Made by a program: the position numbers and the translations under genes. A stretch of DNA of 36,211 nt from Candidatus Fimimorpha excrementavium (lineage in GTDB: Bacteria; Bacillota; Clostridia; Lachnospirales; Lachnospiraceae). The DNA lies in contig DVJD01000055.1 of the NCBI GenBank assembly GCA_018710785.1, positions 1 through 36,211 of the forward strand, written 5' to 3'. The notes beneath the pieces were generated by a model that made no database searches, was not told the origin of the DNA, and saw only the letters and a program-made list of their open reading frames with translations. Positions 25,629-35,503 of the stretch are shown here, piece after piece. Numbering within the stretch: the stretch's first letter is position 1; each line of letters starts with the position of its first letter.

Positions 25629-25675
25629 CTAAAATTCAAAACAGGGGACACTGCCCAATCCGCAGCATCCCCTGT
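25629..25675 (-). terminator. Terminator of the pflBA operon
   Basis: ACAGGGGA (25641-25648) pairs with TCCCCTGT (25668-25675), with additional inner pairing CTGC/GCAG. The minus-strand RNA then reads TTTTGAATTTT. It separates pflBA from the two-component promoter 30 bases further on. Confidence 0.85.
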
Positions 25676-25731
25676 GCCAATATCGTATTCCGGCCTCTGC
25701 CCATGGGAAACGCCCCGGCAGGACCGCTTTC

Positions 25732-26481
25732 TTATTTTAAATATCCCTTGTAATCTTCTGTGTGCAGAAGCCGATTGGCATTCTCCACCCGTTCCTTGGA
25801 CGGCGGATCAATCCCTTCCAGCGGATAGGCATGACCCAGCTCCTTCCATTTAAACACGCCCAATGTATGGTAAGGAAGCACTTCTACCCTCTGAACATTG
25901 GAAAGTGTCTTCAAAAACGCATCCAGGCGAACCAGATCCTCGTCGAAATCGCTGCGTTCCGGTACCAGCACATGGCGGATCCAGACCGGTTTGCCGATCT
26001 CAGAAAGGTACTGCGCCATATCCAGAATATTGGCATTGTCAAAGCCTGTCAGCTTTTTGTGCTTGTCCGGATCGATTTCTTTGATGTCCAGCAGGAGAAG
26101 GTCCGTGTAGTTCATCAATTCCCGAAACTGGCCAAAAAACGGCTCTTCCCTCGTAAATGGATTGCCCGCTGTGTCAATAACGGTATGAACCCCTTCTGCC
26201 TTGGCCTTTTGGAAAAATTCCAGCATAAAGTCCATCTGCAGAAGAGGTTCTCCGCCGCTCACTGTGATTCCGCCTTCCGCTCCCCAGTACCCGCGGTAAC
26301 GCAGGGCTTTTTCCAGAAGCTCATCCGGCGTCACAATCTGATTCTCATCCGTCTTCCAGGTGTCCGGATTGTGGCAGAACTGGCAGCGCATCCTGCAGCC
26401 CTGCACGAATACCACAAACCGGACGCCCGGTCCGTCCACGGAACCGAAGCTTTCAAGGGAATGAATATTCCCTGTCACCAT
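25732..26481 (-). CDS. pflA: Pyruvate formate-lyase activating enzyme
   Basis: Radical-SAM enzyme that installs the glycyl radical on PflB under anaerobic conditions. The 249-residue protein carries the iron-sulfur motif CRMRCQFC (Cys29, Cys33, Cys36) preceded by SVDGPGVRFVVFVQG. The SAM-binding GGE motif is in ITVSGGEPLLQ, and the family phrase MNYTDLLLLDIKEIDP follows. Length is normal. The ATG at 26481 has GGAG eight bases upstream. It starts 17 bases after the pflB stop, so they are co-transcribed, and a strong terminator follows. Confidence 0.97.
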   Translation of the reverse strand: MVTGNIHSLESFGSVDGPGVRFVVFVQGCRMRCQFCHNPDTWKTDENQIVTPDELLEKALRYRGYWGAEGGITVSGGEPLLQMDFMLEFFQKAKAEGVHTVIDTAGNPFTREEPFFGQFRELMNYTDLLLLDIKEIDPDKHKKLTGFDNANILDMAQYLSEIGKPVWIRHVLVPERSDFDEDLVRLDAFLKTLSNVQRVEVLPYHTLGVFKWKELGHAYPLEGIDPPSKERVENANRLLHTEDYKGYLK

Positions 26482-26498
26482 AGCACTACTCCGAACAA

Positions 26499-28748
26499 TT
26501 ACATTCTTTCATGGCAGGTTCTGGCGATGACATCCAGCTGCTGCTCTCTTGTCAGGTCGATAAACTTAACTGCATATCCGGATACACGGATGGTGAAGTT
26601 TGCATATTCTTCCTTTTCCGGATGTTCCATTGCATCCACCAGTTTTTCACGTCCGAATACATTGACATTCAGATGATGAGCGCCCTGATCGAAGTAGCCG
26701 TCCATAACCTGAACCAGGTTCTTCTTCTGCTCGTCTTCATCATGGCCAAGTGCGCCTGGATTGATAGTCTGTGTATTGGAAATACCATCCAGGGCATACT
26801 CATAAGGAAGTTTTGCAACCGAGTTTAAGGAAGCCAGCAGGCCATTCTTTTCTGCACCGTAGCTTGGGTTAGCACCTGGAGACAGCGGTTCTCCGGCACG
26901 TCTTCCATCCGGCATATTTCCTGTAGCTTTTCCGTATACTACATTGGATGTAATTGTAAGGATGGATGTGGTCGGCTCAGAGTTACGATAGGTGTGTCTC
27001 TTCTTAATCTTTGTTAAGAAGGTCTTTAACAGCCATACCGCGATATCATCTGCACGGTCGTCATCGTTTCCGTATCTCGGGAAATCTCCTTCTGTCTCGA
27101 AGTCCATAATCATGCCGTCCTCATCACGGATCGGTTTTACCTTGGCATACTTGATTGCGCTTAAGGAATCTACTACATGAGAAAATCCTGCAATACCGGT
27201 TGCAAATGTACGTCTCACATCGGTATCGATCAGCGCCATCTCAGCTGCTTCATAGTAATATTTATCATGCATATACTGAATCAGGTTCAGTGTGTTGACA
27301 TACAGTCCTGCCAGCCAATCCATCATCACATCGTATTTCTGCATTACTTCATCGTAGTCCAAATATTCCGATGTGATTGGTCTCAGTTCCGGTCCAACCT
27401 GTTCTTTTGTCTTCATATCACGGCCGCCATTCATAGCGTACAGCAGACATTTTGCCAGGTTTGCGCGGGCACCGAAGAACTGCATTTCCTTACCTGTCTG
27501 TGTCGCAGATACACAGCAGCAGATAGAATAGTCATCGCCCCATACCGGACGCATCACATCATCATTCTCATACTGAATGGAGCTGGTTCTTACGGAGATC
27601 AGCGCCGCATATTTCTTAAAGGTTTCCGGCAGTCTGGAAGAGTACAGAACCGTAAGGTTTGGTTCCGGGGATGGTCCCATGTTTTCCAGTGTATGCAGGA
27701 AACGGTAATCGGTCTTTGTAACCATGGAACGGCCATCCATACCAAGGCCTGCCACTTCCAAAGTAGCCCATACCGGATCACCGGAGAACAGCTGGTTGTA
27801 AGATGGAATTCTTGCGAACTTCACCATACGGCACTTCATAACGAAATGGTCGATCAGTTCCTGCGCCTCAGACTCTGTGATCACGCCGTTCTTCAGATCT
27901 CTCTGCATATAGATATCCAGGAATGTGGATACACGGCCAACACTCATGGCAGCGCCGTTCTGTGTCTTAATGGCAGCCAAGTATCCGAAGTACAGCCACT
28001 GTACTGCTTCCTTGGCATTGGTAGCCGGTTTGGAAATGTCAAATCCATAGATGGCAGCCATTTCCTTCATCTGCTTCAAAGCACGGATCTGCTCTGCCAG
28101 TTCTTCACGCAGACGGATCACATCATCGGTCATAGTTCCGTCGCCGCAGTTTGCCAAATCTTCCTGTTTCTTTGCAATCAGGAAATCAATACCGTAAAGA
28201 GCCACTCTTCTGTAATCGCCTACGATACGTCCGCGGCCGTATGTATCCGGCAGACCTGTGATAATCTTGTTGTGACGAGCCTTTTTCATCTCTGGTGTAT
28301 AGGCATCAAATACTGCCTGGTTATGTGTCTTATGATATTGTGTAAAAATCTTATCCAGTTCCGGATCCGGTTCGTATCCATATGTGGTGCAGGCCTGCTC
28401 TGCCATCTTAATGCCGCCAAACGGCATAAACGCACGCTTCAGAGGCTTATCTGTCTGAAGACCTACGACCTTTTCCAGATCCTTCATGTCATCGTTGATA
28501 TAAGCAGCCGGATATGCGGTCAGACCGGAAACCACTTTGGTCTCCATATCCAAAACGCCGCCTTTTGCACGTTCTTCTTTCTGAAGCTTCTGCAGTTCTC
28601 CCCACAGTTTATCCGTTGCTTCTGTCGGGCCTACCAGAAACGACTCATCGCCGTCATATGGTTCATAGTTATGCTGAATGAAGTCTCTTACATTCACATC
28701 CTCTTTCCATATTCTTCCTTTAAATCCTGCCCATGCTTCCTGTGCCAT
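26499..28748 (-). CDS. pflB: Formate C-acetyltransferase (pyruvate formate-lyase)
   Basis: Converts pyruvate and CoA to acetyl-CoA and formate by a glycyl-radical mechanism; a central fermentation enzyme in strict and facultative anaerobes. The 749-residue protein has the active-site segment [11 protein letters not shown], where Cys411-Cys412 correspond to the catalytic Cys418-Cys419 of E. coli. Near the C-terminus the radical motif RVSGYAVKF has Gly724. A third adjacent Cys (Cys410) replaces the Ala usual at that place. The ATG at 28748 follows AAGGTGAT at a normal distance. It is led by its own promoter and a leader hairpin, with pflA directly behind. Codon choice appears more uniform than in the neighbours, fitting high expression. 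Confidence 0.98.
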   Translation of the reverse strand: MAQEAWAGFKGRIWKEDVNVRDFIQHNYEPYDGDESFLVGPTEATDKLWGELQKLQKEERAKGGVLDMETKVVSGLTAYPAAYINDDMKDLEKVVGLQTDKPLKRAFMPFGGIKMAEQACTTYGYEPDPELDKIFTQYHKTHNQAVFDAYTPEMKKARHNKIITGLPDTYGRGRIVGDYRRVALYGIDFLIAKKQEDLANCGDGTMTDDVIRLREELAEQIRALKQMKEMAAIYGFDISKPATNAKEAVQWLYFGYLAAIKTQNGAAMSVGRVSTFLDIYMQRDLKNGVITESEAQELIDHFVMKCRMVKFARIPSYNQLFSGDPVWATLEVAGLGMDGRSMVTKTDYRFLHTLENMGPSPEPNLTVLYSSRLPETFKKYAALISVRTSSIQYENDDVMRPVWGDDYSICCCVSATQTGKEMQFFGARANLAKCLLYAMNGGRDMKTKEQVGPELRPITSEYLDYDEVMQKYDVMMDWLAGLYVNTLNLIQYMHDKYYYEAAEMALIDTDVRRTFATGIAGFSHVVDSLSAIKYAKVKPIRDEDGMIMDFETEGDFPRYGNDDDRADDIAVWLLKTFLTKIKKRHTYRNSEPTTSILTITSNVVYGKATGNMPDGRRAGEPLSPGANPSYGAEKNGLLASLNSVAKLPYEYALDGISNTQTINPGALGHDEDEQKKNLVQVMDGYFDQGAHHLNVNVFGREKLVDAMEHPEKEEYANFTIRVSGYAVKFIDLTREQQLDVIARTCHERM

Positions 28749-28780
28749 TGTAAAATCACCTTCCTAATTTTATACTGTTC

Positions 28781-28803
28781 CCCGCTGAATCGATTCAGGC
28801 GGG
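28781..28803 (-). other. Leader hairpin of pflB
   Basis: CCCGCTGAAT (28781-28790) pairs with ATTCAGGCGGG (28793-28803) over ten pairs with one bulged G. It lies in the 5' leader between the promoter and the ribosome site and has no T tract. It may protect or fold the abundant pflB message. Confidence 0.5.
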
Positions 28804-28856
28804 ATCCTGTTTACTGTTTAGGTGGTTAGCCTTTACTAATCGCCTTTATCATTTCA

Positions 28857-28885
28857 AAAATAGCACTTTGTGAAGGGAATATCAA
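28857..28885 (-). promoter_or_regulatory. pflB promoter
   Basis: Minus-strand TTGATA (28880-28885), 17-base spacer, TATTTT (28857-28862), giving a leader of about 100 bases. I see no convincing redox-regulator (Rex or FNR-like) palindrome over it. Confidence 0.7.
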
Positions 28886-28980
28886 GAGCTTTTCCCCATG
28901 TTTTTAATTTAGTACACATAAGTCCCTACGCGGTAATTTTTCTGCCGTCTGCACAGGCCGTTTCCTTCAGCAGCCCGATG

Positions 28981-29265
28981 GTTGTCCGGATGTCCAATTT
29001 TCCCGAATGGGTCAAGGTCATGGAGCGGCGGGAAACCGGCAATACGGATGTTATAAAAGGCATGCTGCTGGAAAATGTCGGCATCTCTTTTCTGCCCCGT
29101 TTTGTCATTCAGGACTATCTGGACTCCGGCCAGCTGGCGGTCCTTTCCACGCCTTTTGCGGAAATAGAAATGTGGAGCCAGCTCATTTATCACAAGAATA
29201 AATGGCTGACTCCACAGATGGAAGCGTTTCTTGATTTAATGGTCAGACGTTTGTCCGGTTCATAA
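28981..29265 (+). pseudogene. 3' remnant of a LysR-family regulator gene
   Basis: The plus frame from about 28981 to the stop at 29265 encodes the C-terminal end of a LysR substrate-binding domain. It reads VKVMERRETGNTDVIKGMLL, then ENVGISFLPRFVIQDYLDSGQL, then IYHKNKWLTPQMEAFLDLM, which closely follows the family's last 90 residues. The helix-turn-helix and the first two thirds of the protein are absent, and upstream sequence in frame is unlike the family. The open frame itself runs back to 28870 without a ribosome site. Its last 23 bases overlap the end of the convergent ATPase gene, and its 5' side abuts the pflB promoter. A deletion that removed most of the gene is the simplest reading. 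Confidence 0.7.
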
Positions 29266-31582
29266 GTCTGCTTCTGTCTTTTCTGCGGTCTTCCGCGTAT
29301 TTCTTCCCCGCCAGCAGCAGGAGAAGCACCACCAGCATGAGACCAAAGGCTGCCGCCAGATATTTCAGCATGTCTCCTGTGACTGCGCTGATTTCAAACA
29401 GCGGGGTAAACAGCGCCAGGGCCGTGAATGTACCGATGACCATGGTCACACAGAGGAAGGTACGAAGCTTTGTAAACGGATAGCAGCTTCGAATCACTGC
29501 GGTCATGGAAAGCAAAATAAGCAGCAGATACATCACCGTCTGATTTTCCTCGGCAGAAAACGGCGCAGCTAGGGAGATAGCCACGATCATTCCCGTCACT
29601 GTAAGGGCATAGGGGAACGCATTGGCCAGCACCGTCTTTAAGAACGTGCCGCGGATCTTTTCCGTGTGGGACTCAAAGATGGTGATAAAGGACGGATACG
29701 CCTCAATGCAGGCATCGATCAGTGTAATCTGAATCGGAATAAACGGGAACGGGAGATTGGCCAGCAGACAGAAGAGGGAAACCATCATGGAATACAGGGT
29801 CTTGATAAAAAATACCCCGGCTGTACGGGTCACATGGTTGATCACCCGGCGCCCCTCCAAAAGTACATGGGGAAGATTCGTAAAATCGGAATCCAGCAGC
29901 ACAATCTGCGAAATCTGGCGGCTGGCATCGCTGCCATCCGCAATTCCGATGGAGCAATCCGCTTCCCGAAGCGCCAGAAGGTCATTGACCCCGTCTCCCG
30001 TCATGGCCACATGGTGTCCCCGGCGCTTCAGTGCCATCACCAGTTCTTTCTTCTGGTTGGGCGTCACCCGGGCAAAGACTGCATATTTTTCACAGATGCC
30101 ATCAAAATCAATGGGCTCTTGTACGGCGGACAAATCAATGGCATCCATGTACCGGGCCAATCCTGCTTTTTTGGCAATCATAGATACCGTGCGCACATGA
30201 TCGCCTGAGATAATCTTGACATCCACCCCTTCTTTCCGGAAATATTCCAGCGTCTCTTTGGTGTTGGGACGGATATTGTCTTCCAAAACCACTGTATAAA
30301 ACGGCTCCACATGCTCCGGCAGGCGCTCGCCATCCGTCCAGATCCCGGCGCTTTTGGCGATGACGATGACACGCATCCCCTGCTCCATAGCCTGGTCGAT
30401 AACCGGAGATACTGTCTTCATCAGACGATCCGGCGCTCCCACAAAGATGGTTTCCCCACTCTCCAGCGCCACAGCTCCCCATTTCCGTTTGGAAGAAAAG
30501 GGAATCTTAGCCACTCCCCGGATATGGGCCTGGCTGGAAAATTCCTCCCGCAGCGCCATGGCGGTGGCATTTTTGTCATCGCTGGCCGCCAGATACGACT
30601 GCACCAGACGATCCGTGACAGTTCGCTCCTCTCCCGTCATGGCATGCACGGCTTGTACCTTCATCCTTCCATCGGTAATGGTTCCCGTCTTATCCAGACA
30701 CAGCACATCCACGTGGGCCAGAGTCTCCAGCGCATAAATATTCTGCACCAAGATCTTCATTTTAGCCAGCTTGATGACACCGTTGGCCAGAGATACGGAA
30801 ATCAAAAGCACCAGTCCCTTGGGCAGCATACCCAGAAGAGCGGCTGCGGAAGACACCACCGAATCGCGCAGAGAGGTATCCCGAAGCCAAAGCGCTTCCA
30901 TAAACAGGAGTATCCCCAAAGGAACGATGAGAAGGCTGGTAAACTTGGTCACCCGCTTCATGGAACCCAAAAGTTCCGATTGAACCTGCTTTTCTTTCTT
31001 CACTTCGCTGACCAGCCGGGCCGCGTAATTTTCGCCGCCGACATGGGTCACTTTGGCATAGGCCTTTCCGGATATGACGGAGCTGCCGGAGAACAGCTCA
31101 CTCCCTTTTTCCTTTATGATCCCGTCGCTCTCACCGGTCAGAAGGGATTCGTTGGCCTCGATCATGCCCTCCACCACAGTTCCGTCGTTGCAGATCTGAT
31201 CTCCGCTCTCCAGGATCATGATATCGTCCTTCACCAATTCCTCCGGCTCTATCTGGATGGTTTTGCCATCCCGGCGAACCCGCACATGGGGACGGTTTAA
31301 GATGGACAATTCATCTACCAGCTTTTTCGCCTTAAACTCCTGGGCGATTCCAATGACGATATTCAGCAAAATAATCGCAATGAATATAACATTTGTATAG
31401 GCTCCCACAGCCAGCAAAAGTCCTGCGATGATAAAGTTAAGCAGGTTAAATAGGGTAACCACATTTTCACGAACGATCGCACGCCTGGATTTTGTCACCG
31501 ATTCCGGAGCGCTTCCTCCTTCTCCTCTGCGCCGTCTCTCTTCCACTTCCTGTACCGACAATCCGGCTAACTCTTCTGCCAT
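29243..31582 (-). CDS. Cation-transporting P-type ATPase (CtpE-like)
   Basis: Uses ATP to move a cation across the membrane. The 779 residues show LLTGES (147-152) in the actuator domain, PKGL (254-257) in the transport helix, DKTGT with phosphorylated Asp297, and TGDGVND (528-534) in the hinge. Helix pairs lie near 42-82 and 214-270, and about six helices sit after residue 560. The N-terminal region is short with no heavy-metal CXXC domain. This resembles the CtpE-type group, some of which move Ca2+ or Mg2+; the ion here is not proven. The ATG at 31582 follows GGAGG by about seven bases. It is the last gene of the ion operon, 95 bases after the DUF47 gene, and its end overlaps the LysR remnant by 23 bases. 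Confidence 0.92.
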   Translation of the reverse strand: MAEELAGLSVQEVEERRRRGEGGSAPESVTKSRRAIVRENVVTLFNLLNFIIAGLLLAVGAYTNVIFIAIILLNIVIGIAQEFKAKKLVDELSILNRPHVRVRRDGKTIQIEPEELVKDDIMILESGDQICNDGTVVEGMIEANESLLTGESDGIIKEKGSELFSGSSVISGKAYAKVTHVGGENYAARLVSEVKKEKQVQSELLGSMKRVTKFTSLLIVPLGILLFMEALWLRDTSLRDSVVSSAAALLGMLPKGLVLLISVSLANGVIKLAKMKILVQNIYALETLAHVDVLCLDKTGTITDGRMKVQAVHAMTGEERTVTDRLVQSYLAASDDKNATAMALREEFSSQAHIRGVAKIPFSSKRKWGAVALESGETIFVGAPDRLMKTVSPVIDQAMEQGMRVIVIAKSAGIWTDGERLPEHVEPFYTVVLEDNIRPNTKETLEYFRKEGVDVKIISGDHVRTVSMIAKKAGLARYMDAIDLSAVQEPIDFDGICEKYAVFARVTPNQKKELVMALKRRGHHVAMTGDGVNDLLALREADCSIGIADGSDASRQISQIVLLDSDFTNLPHVLLEGRRVINHVTRTAGVFFIKTLYSMMVSLFCLLANLPFPFIPIQITLIDACIEAYPSFITIFESHTEKIRGTFLKTVLANAFPYALTVTGMIVAISLAAPFSAEENQTVMYLLLILLSMTAVIRSCYPFTKLRTFLCVTMVIGTFTALALFTPLFEISAVTGDMLKYLAAAFGLMLVVLLLLLAGKKYAEDRRKDRSRLMNRTNV

Positions 31583-31677
31583 TCTCTTCCTCCTGTTTCG
31601 GGCAGCCCACCCTGCCCCTCTCTCCTGTTTCCCGAATCCTTACTGATTCCCCCTGATCTGGGCAATGCTACCAGATA

Positions 31678-32301
31678 TCAGGAATTCTTCATGACTACAC
31701 TTTCCACGCTGTCCGCCACATGTTCGCACGCATCGGCACATTTTTCCAGGAACTCAAAAATTTCCCGCCATGCGATGACATGAAAGACGTCAGCCTGCTT
31801 GTCATGCAGATTTCTCATGCTGGAAATAAAAATGGCATCGGCCTCTTCTTCCATGGAATTAATATGAATGATACAGTCCTTTAATTTTTTAGAACGGCGG
31901 AAATCAGCAAACTCCTTTAAGAGAACACAGACTTCCTCGCAGCACCGGGTCACAATATCCAGCATGGCCAGCGCTTCCGGCCGGATGGATGTCACCTGAT
32001 TGATATACACACGAATGAATACTTCTTCAATCTTATCTGTTATATCATCAATCCGATGGCTCAGCTCCACCATATCTTCCCGCTCGATAGGTGTGATGAA
32101 GGCCTTTGCCAGTCGATCGGTCAGCTGGTGCTTTCTCTCGTCCGCCGCATGCTCGATGGCATGGATTTCCTCCCTGCGCGCCTCCATGTCCTGCGGATTA
32201 AAATCGGTCAGAATCTGCTTCAGCAGATAGGCCGCCTGACAGGAATACTCCGCACACGCAATAAAATTTTCAAAATAAAATGCATCCTGTTTTTTTGACA
32301 T
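31678..32301 (-). CDS. DUF47 / PhoU-like phosphate-transport partner
   Basis: A 207-residue all-helical cytoplasmic protein of the DUF47 (PhoU-like) family, which accompanies and modulates Pit-type phosphate transporters. Family features include FENFIACAEYSCQAAYLLKQIL near the start and the metal-binding-like EIHAIEHAADERKHQLTDRL. HRIDDITDKIEEVFIRV and the C-terminal EFLEKCADACEHVADSVESVVMK complete the pattern. The ATG at 32301 follows AAGGAG by about eight bases; the longer frame to 32361 has no ribosome site. It lies 75 bases after the Pit gene in the same operon, the usual pairing. Confidence 0.93.
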   Translation of the reverse strand: MSKKQDAFYFENFIACAEYSCQAAYLLKQILTDFNPQDMEARREEIHAIEHAADERKHQLTDRLAKAFITPIEREDMVELSHRIDDITDKIEEVFIRVYINQVTSIRPEALAMLDIVTRCCEEVCVLLKEFADFRRSKKLKDCIIHINSMEEEADAIFISSMRNLHDKQADVFHVIAWREIFEFLEKCADACEHVADSVESVVMKNS

Positions 32302-32376
32302 TTGTAATTCTCCTTCAATGATAAAGCCCCTTAGGCTGCCTCCTTTTTCCGGCACAGACAAACTGCCGCGAAACGG

Positions 32377-33429
32377 TTAAAACAAAAACATAAAAATCTT
32401 GGCCATGACAAAACTGATCAGTCCACAGCCCGGGAATGTGAAAATCCAAGTCAGCATCATATCCTTTACGACGCCGAAATTGATGGCAGATAAGCGCTTC
32501 ACGGCGCCCACGCCCATGATGGCGCTGGTCTTGGTATGGGTGGTGGAAACCGGGATACCGAACAGGCTGGATGCCAGCAGACAAAGGGCGCCGGCCACAT
32601 CCGCGGAAAATCCCTGGTAACGCTCCAGCTTCACCATATCCATGCCCACAGATTTGATAATTTTTTCTCCTCCGACACTGGTTCCCAGTCCCATCACCGT
32701 ACTGCAAAGCAGCATCAGCCATATCGGAATCAGCATGCCGCTGACAGAACTTTGTCCATTGGAAAAGGCGATTCCCAAAAACAGAACGCCGATGAATTTC
32801 TGGCCATCCTGCGCGCCGTGCATGAAGCTCATGGCTGCCGCTCCGGCGATCTGCGCCCCGGCAAAAAATCGATCCGCCAGGCGCCGTTCCACATTTCGGC
32901 ACAGGATGATGATGGCCTTACATACCACGAATCCCAGTACGAATCCCAGGATCAGGCTGAGAACCAGTCCATAGATCACTTTGACCCATTCCGCGCCGTT
33001 GATCCCCCCGATTCCATGCTGAATCGCGATAGCCGCGCCGGACAATCCGGCAATCAGACTGTGGCTTTCACTGGTCGGAATGCCGAAAATAGACGCTGCC
33101 ACACTGTAAATTACGATAGAAAACAGCGCGGCACACAGGGCAATCTGCGCTTCCTGTGTGCTGCTGCCGAAGTCCACCATATTACTGATGGTGGATGCCA
33201 CGGCGCTGTTGATCTGCGTCATGATAAAGACACCGAGAAAGTTGAAAAACGCACTCATCCAGATGGCGGTTCGCGCTCTCAGACACCGGGTCGTCACGCA
33301 GGTGGCGATGGCATTGGGCGCATCCGTCCATCCGTTGACAAAAATTACCCCAAGCGTCAGCAGTGTGGTCAATGCCATGGACGGACTTGATGTCACCTGA
33401 TTCCAGAATGCTAAAAATGTTGTTTCCAT
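32377..33429 (-). CDS. pit: Pit-family inorganic phosphate transporter
   Basis: Low-affinity, ion-coupled phosphate (metal-phosphate) permease of the PHO-4 family. The 350 residues hold about ten membrane segments and the two inverted-repeat signatures: NGWTDAPNAIATCVTTR near the N-terminus and IPVSTTHTKTSAIMGVG near the C-terminus. GIPTSESHSLIAGL and MHGAQDGQK are also present. The ATG at 33429 has AAGGA rather far upstream (about 12 bases). It lies 23 bases after ktrA and before its DUF47 partner. Whether it imports or exports phosphate in this host is not decided by sequence. Confidence 0.95.
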   Translation of the reverse strand: METTFLAFWNQVTSSPSMALTTLLTLGVIFVNGWTDAPNAIATCVTTRCLRARTAIWMSAFFNFLGVFIMTQINSAVASTISNMVDFGSSTQEAQIALCAALFSIVIYSVAASIFGIPTSESHSLIAGLSGAAIAIQHGIGGINGAEWVKVIYGLVLSLILGFVLGFVVCKAIIILCRNVERRLADRFFAGAQIAGAAAMSFMHGAQDGQKFIGVLFLGIAFSNGQSSVSGMLIPIWLMLLCSTVMGLGTSVGGEKIIKSVGMDMVKLERYQGFSADVAGALCLLASSLFGIPVSTTHTKTSAIMGVGAVKRLSAINFGVVKDMMLTWIFTFPGCGLISFVMAKIFMFLF

Positions 33430-33452
33430 AGTTTGACTTTTTCCTTCTGTGT

Positions 33453-34124
33453 TTAACGTATCGTGGCTTCAAACTGATCCATATTGGTTACCTTTCCGAT
33501 AACTACCAAAATATCGCCTTCGCGGAAACGGTAGCCCGGCGTCACCTCAATCGTGGTTGTCTCGCCATTTTCGATGGCAATGATATTCAGCCCATATCTT
33601 TGCCGGATTTCAATCTCTTCAATTCGTTTTCCCTGTATTTTCTTTGTGGAAGGGATCTGGCGGATTTCCACACTGTGGTCCAGGGTGATATATTCCATAA
33701 AATTGTTGGAGATCAGTTTCTTGCCCAGGCGCAGCGCCATATCCCGCTCCGGATATACGACCTTCGCCCCCAGCTTGTTCAGGACAGCGCCCTGTTCCGG
33801 ACTCAGTGCCTTTGCGATGACATTGGGCACGCCCAGCTCCAGCACGCGCATCGTCGTCAGAATGCTGACATCTACTTTTTCTCCAATACATACGATAACC
33901 ACATCGCAGTTTTGTATTCCGATTTCGCGCAGCGTCTCAATATTCAGATCCTCAGAAACAAATGCATACTCCGTATACTGACGGATTTCTTTCACCTTCG
34001 CTTCATCCCGGTCTATGACAATAACCTCACTGTTCGATTCGGCCAATGTGACGGCCAACGCCATACCAAAACGCCCCAGTCCGATGACTCCGTAGGAACG
34101 CTCCTCTGATTTTTTCCTCTTCAT
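33453..34124 (-). CDS. ktrA: K+ uptake regulatory subunit KtrA/TrkA type
   Basis: Cytoplasmic gating ring of a Ktr/Trk potassium channel-transporter. The 223 residues contain an RCK_N Rossmann domain (about 10-130) with the nucleotide motif GVIGLGRFG and acidic strand end VIVIDRD. An RCK_C domain follows (about 140-223, VEIRQIPSTKKIQGKRIEEIEIRQRYG). In Firmicutes the RCK_C domain of KtrA binds c-di-AMP, which closes the system; whether that holds here is inference. The ATG at 34124 follows AAAGGA; the frame to 34172 is an unsupported extension. It follows the membrane subunit gene by 68 bases. Confidence 0.95.
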   Translation of the reverse strand: MKRKKSEERSYGVIGLGRFGMALAVTLAESNSEVIVIDRDEAKVKEIRQYTEYAFVSEDLNIETLREIGIQNCDVVIVCIGEKVDVSILTTMRVLELGVPNVIAKALSPEQGAVLNKLGAKVVYPERDMALRLGKKLISNNFMEYITLDHSVEIRQIPSTKKIQGKRIEEIEIRQRYGLNIIAIENGETTTIEVTPGYRFREGDILVVIGKVTNMDQFEATIR

Positions 34125-34192
34125 CTCTTTTTCCTTTCTCAATCGACATATCTCAAAGACTGTATTTTCCAAAATACCTATACTGCCATCCT

Positions 34193-35497
34193 TTAACCAA
34201 CCGCGATGGATTCCTCTGTATAACGGATATTGGATTCCGGATGATTAATCCACATGGTAAGCAGTGTGACAGCTCCCAGCCGCCCTATAAACATCACCAG
34301 GATAATCACCAGCTTTCCGGCACATCCCAGCTCCGGCGTGATGCCCGTGGACAGTCCCACAGTGCCGAAGGCAGAGACCACCTCAAAAAAAAGCTGGATG
34401 AAATCATATTCCGGTTCCAAAATGCACATCAAAAATGTGGCAATGCACACCACGCCGCCCGAAAGGATCGTGATCATGCTGGCCTTTGACAGAACCGACC
34501 TGGGAATGCTTCTTCGAAACGAGGAAAGCGGCTTTTTGGCAAACACACTTTTCGTCGCCTCAAACAATACAAAAAATGTACTTGTCTTAATACCGCCGCC
34601 TGTCGATCCCGGCGAAGCGCCGATAAACATTAAAATGCAGAGAACAAACAATCCCGCATTGGTAAAACTTCCAATAGGATATGTGGAAAAGCCTGCCGTT
34701 CTGGCAGATACGCTGTGGAAAAATGCGCCCATCCATGTGATATTTTCCGTCGCTTTCAAAAGAAGCGTACCCACGGCCAGCAGAATAAGGGTAGTCACAA
34801 TGACTGCCTTAGAGTGCAGTGACAGTTTTTTAAACCGCCGATGCTTCAGGATATCCAAAATAACGATAAAGCCGAGACCGCCGAATATGATCAGAAAACA
34901 GGTGGTCAGATTCAGCAGTACATTATCCTGGTAAGGGATCAGATTTCTGAGACCGCCCAGGATATCAAAGCCCGAATTATTAAATGCGGCGATCGAGTGG
35001 AACAGACTGATGCCCAAGGCATGGATCGGCGAATAATCCTGCACAAAGACCACAAAACTCAAAACAGCTCCGATTCCCTCAAAACAAAGCGTCATTAGAA
35101 GAATCGACTTTACCAACCTGACGATTCCCTTATAGCTATCCACATTCAGCGCCTCTTTCACCAGAAGACGGCTGCGGATGCTGACCCGTTTTCCGGCGGC
35201 TATGATCAGTCCGACTCCGACTGAGGTCACTCCCAGGCCTCCGATCTGAATCAGCGCCGCCACAATTCCCTGGCCCAGCGGCGTAAAATGATCGGCCGTA
35301 TCAATGGCAATCAGTCCAGTCACACAGACTGCGCTCGTGGATGTAAACAGTGCGTCAATAAAGCTCACTTCTGCCCCTTCTTTTACAGAGAAAGGCATGA
35401 GAAGCAGCAGTGCTCCCAACAGGATCACTGTCGCAAAACCAATGGTGATCAGTCTTCCCGGCGGCTGATGCTTAATCGCACTAACCAGATAGTTCAT
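34193..35497 (-). CDS. ktrB: K+ uptake membrane subunit KtrB/TrkH type
   Basis: Membrane pore of a Ktr-type potassium transporter, 434 residues arranged as four helix-P-loop-helix repeats. The selectivity loops are visible: TSAVCVTGL (53-61), FNNSGFD, SARTAGFST and SAFGTVGLSTG, each with the key Gly. A flexible stretch GASPGSTGGGIKTSTF lies in the third repeat, as in KtrB gating loops. The ATG at 35497 follows AAGGAGAT by about eight bases; this ribosome site overlaps the stop of the gene in front, giving a six-base gap and likely translational coupling. ktrA follows. Confidence 0.95.
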   Translation of the reverse strand: MNYLVSAIKHQPPGRLITIGFATVILLGALLLLMPFSVKEGAEVSFIDALFTSTSAVCVTGLIAIDTADHFTPLGQGIVAALIQIGGLGVTSVGVGLIIAAGKRVSIRSRLLVKEALNVDSYKGIVRLVKSILLMTLCFEGIGAVLSFVVFVQDYSPIHALGISLFHSIAAFNNSGFDILGGLRNLIPYQDNVLLNLTTCFLIIFGGLGFIVILDILKHRRFKKLSLHSKAVIVTTLILLAVGTLLLKATENITWMGAFFHSVSARTAGFSTYPIGSFTNAGLFVLCILMFIGASPGSTGGGIKTSTFFVLFEATKSVFAKKPLSSFRRSIPRSVLSKASMITILSGGVVCIATFLMCILEPEYDFIQLFFEVVSAFGTVGLSTGITPELGCAGKLVIILVMFIGRLGAVTLLTMWINHPESNIRYTEESIAVG

Positions 35498-35503
35498 TTT
35501 TTA

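Noticed and set aside
27177-28829. 550-codon open frame on the plus strand
   Set aside because: Antisense to pflB; long only because strongly biased codons in pflB leave few stops in that frame.
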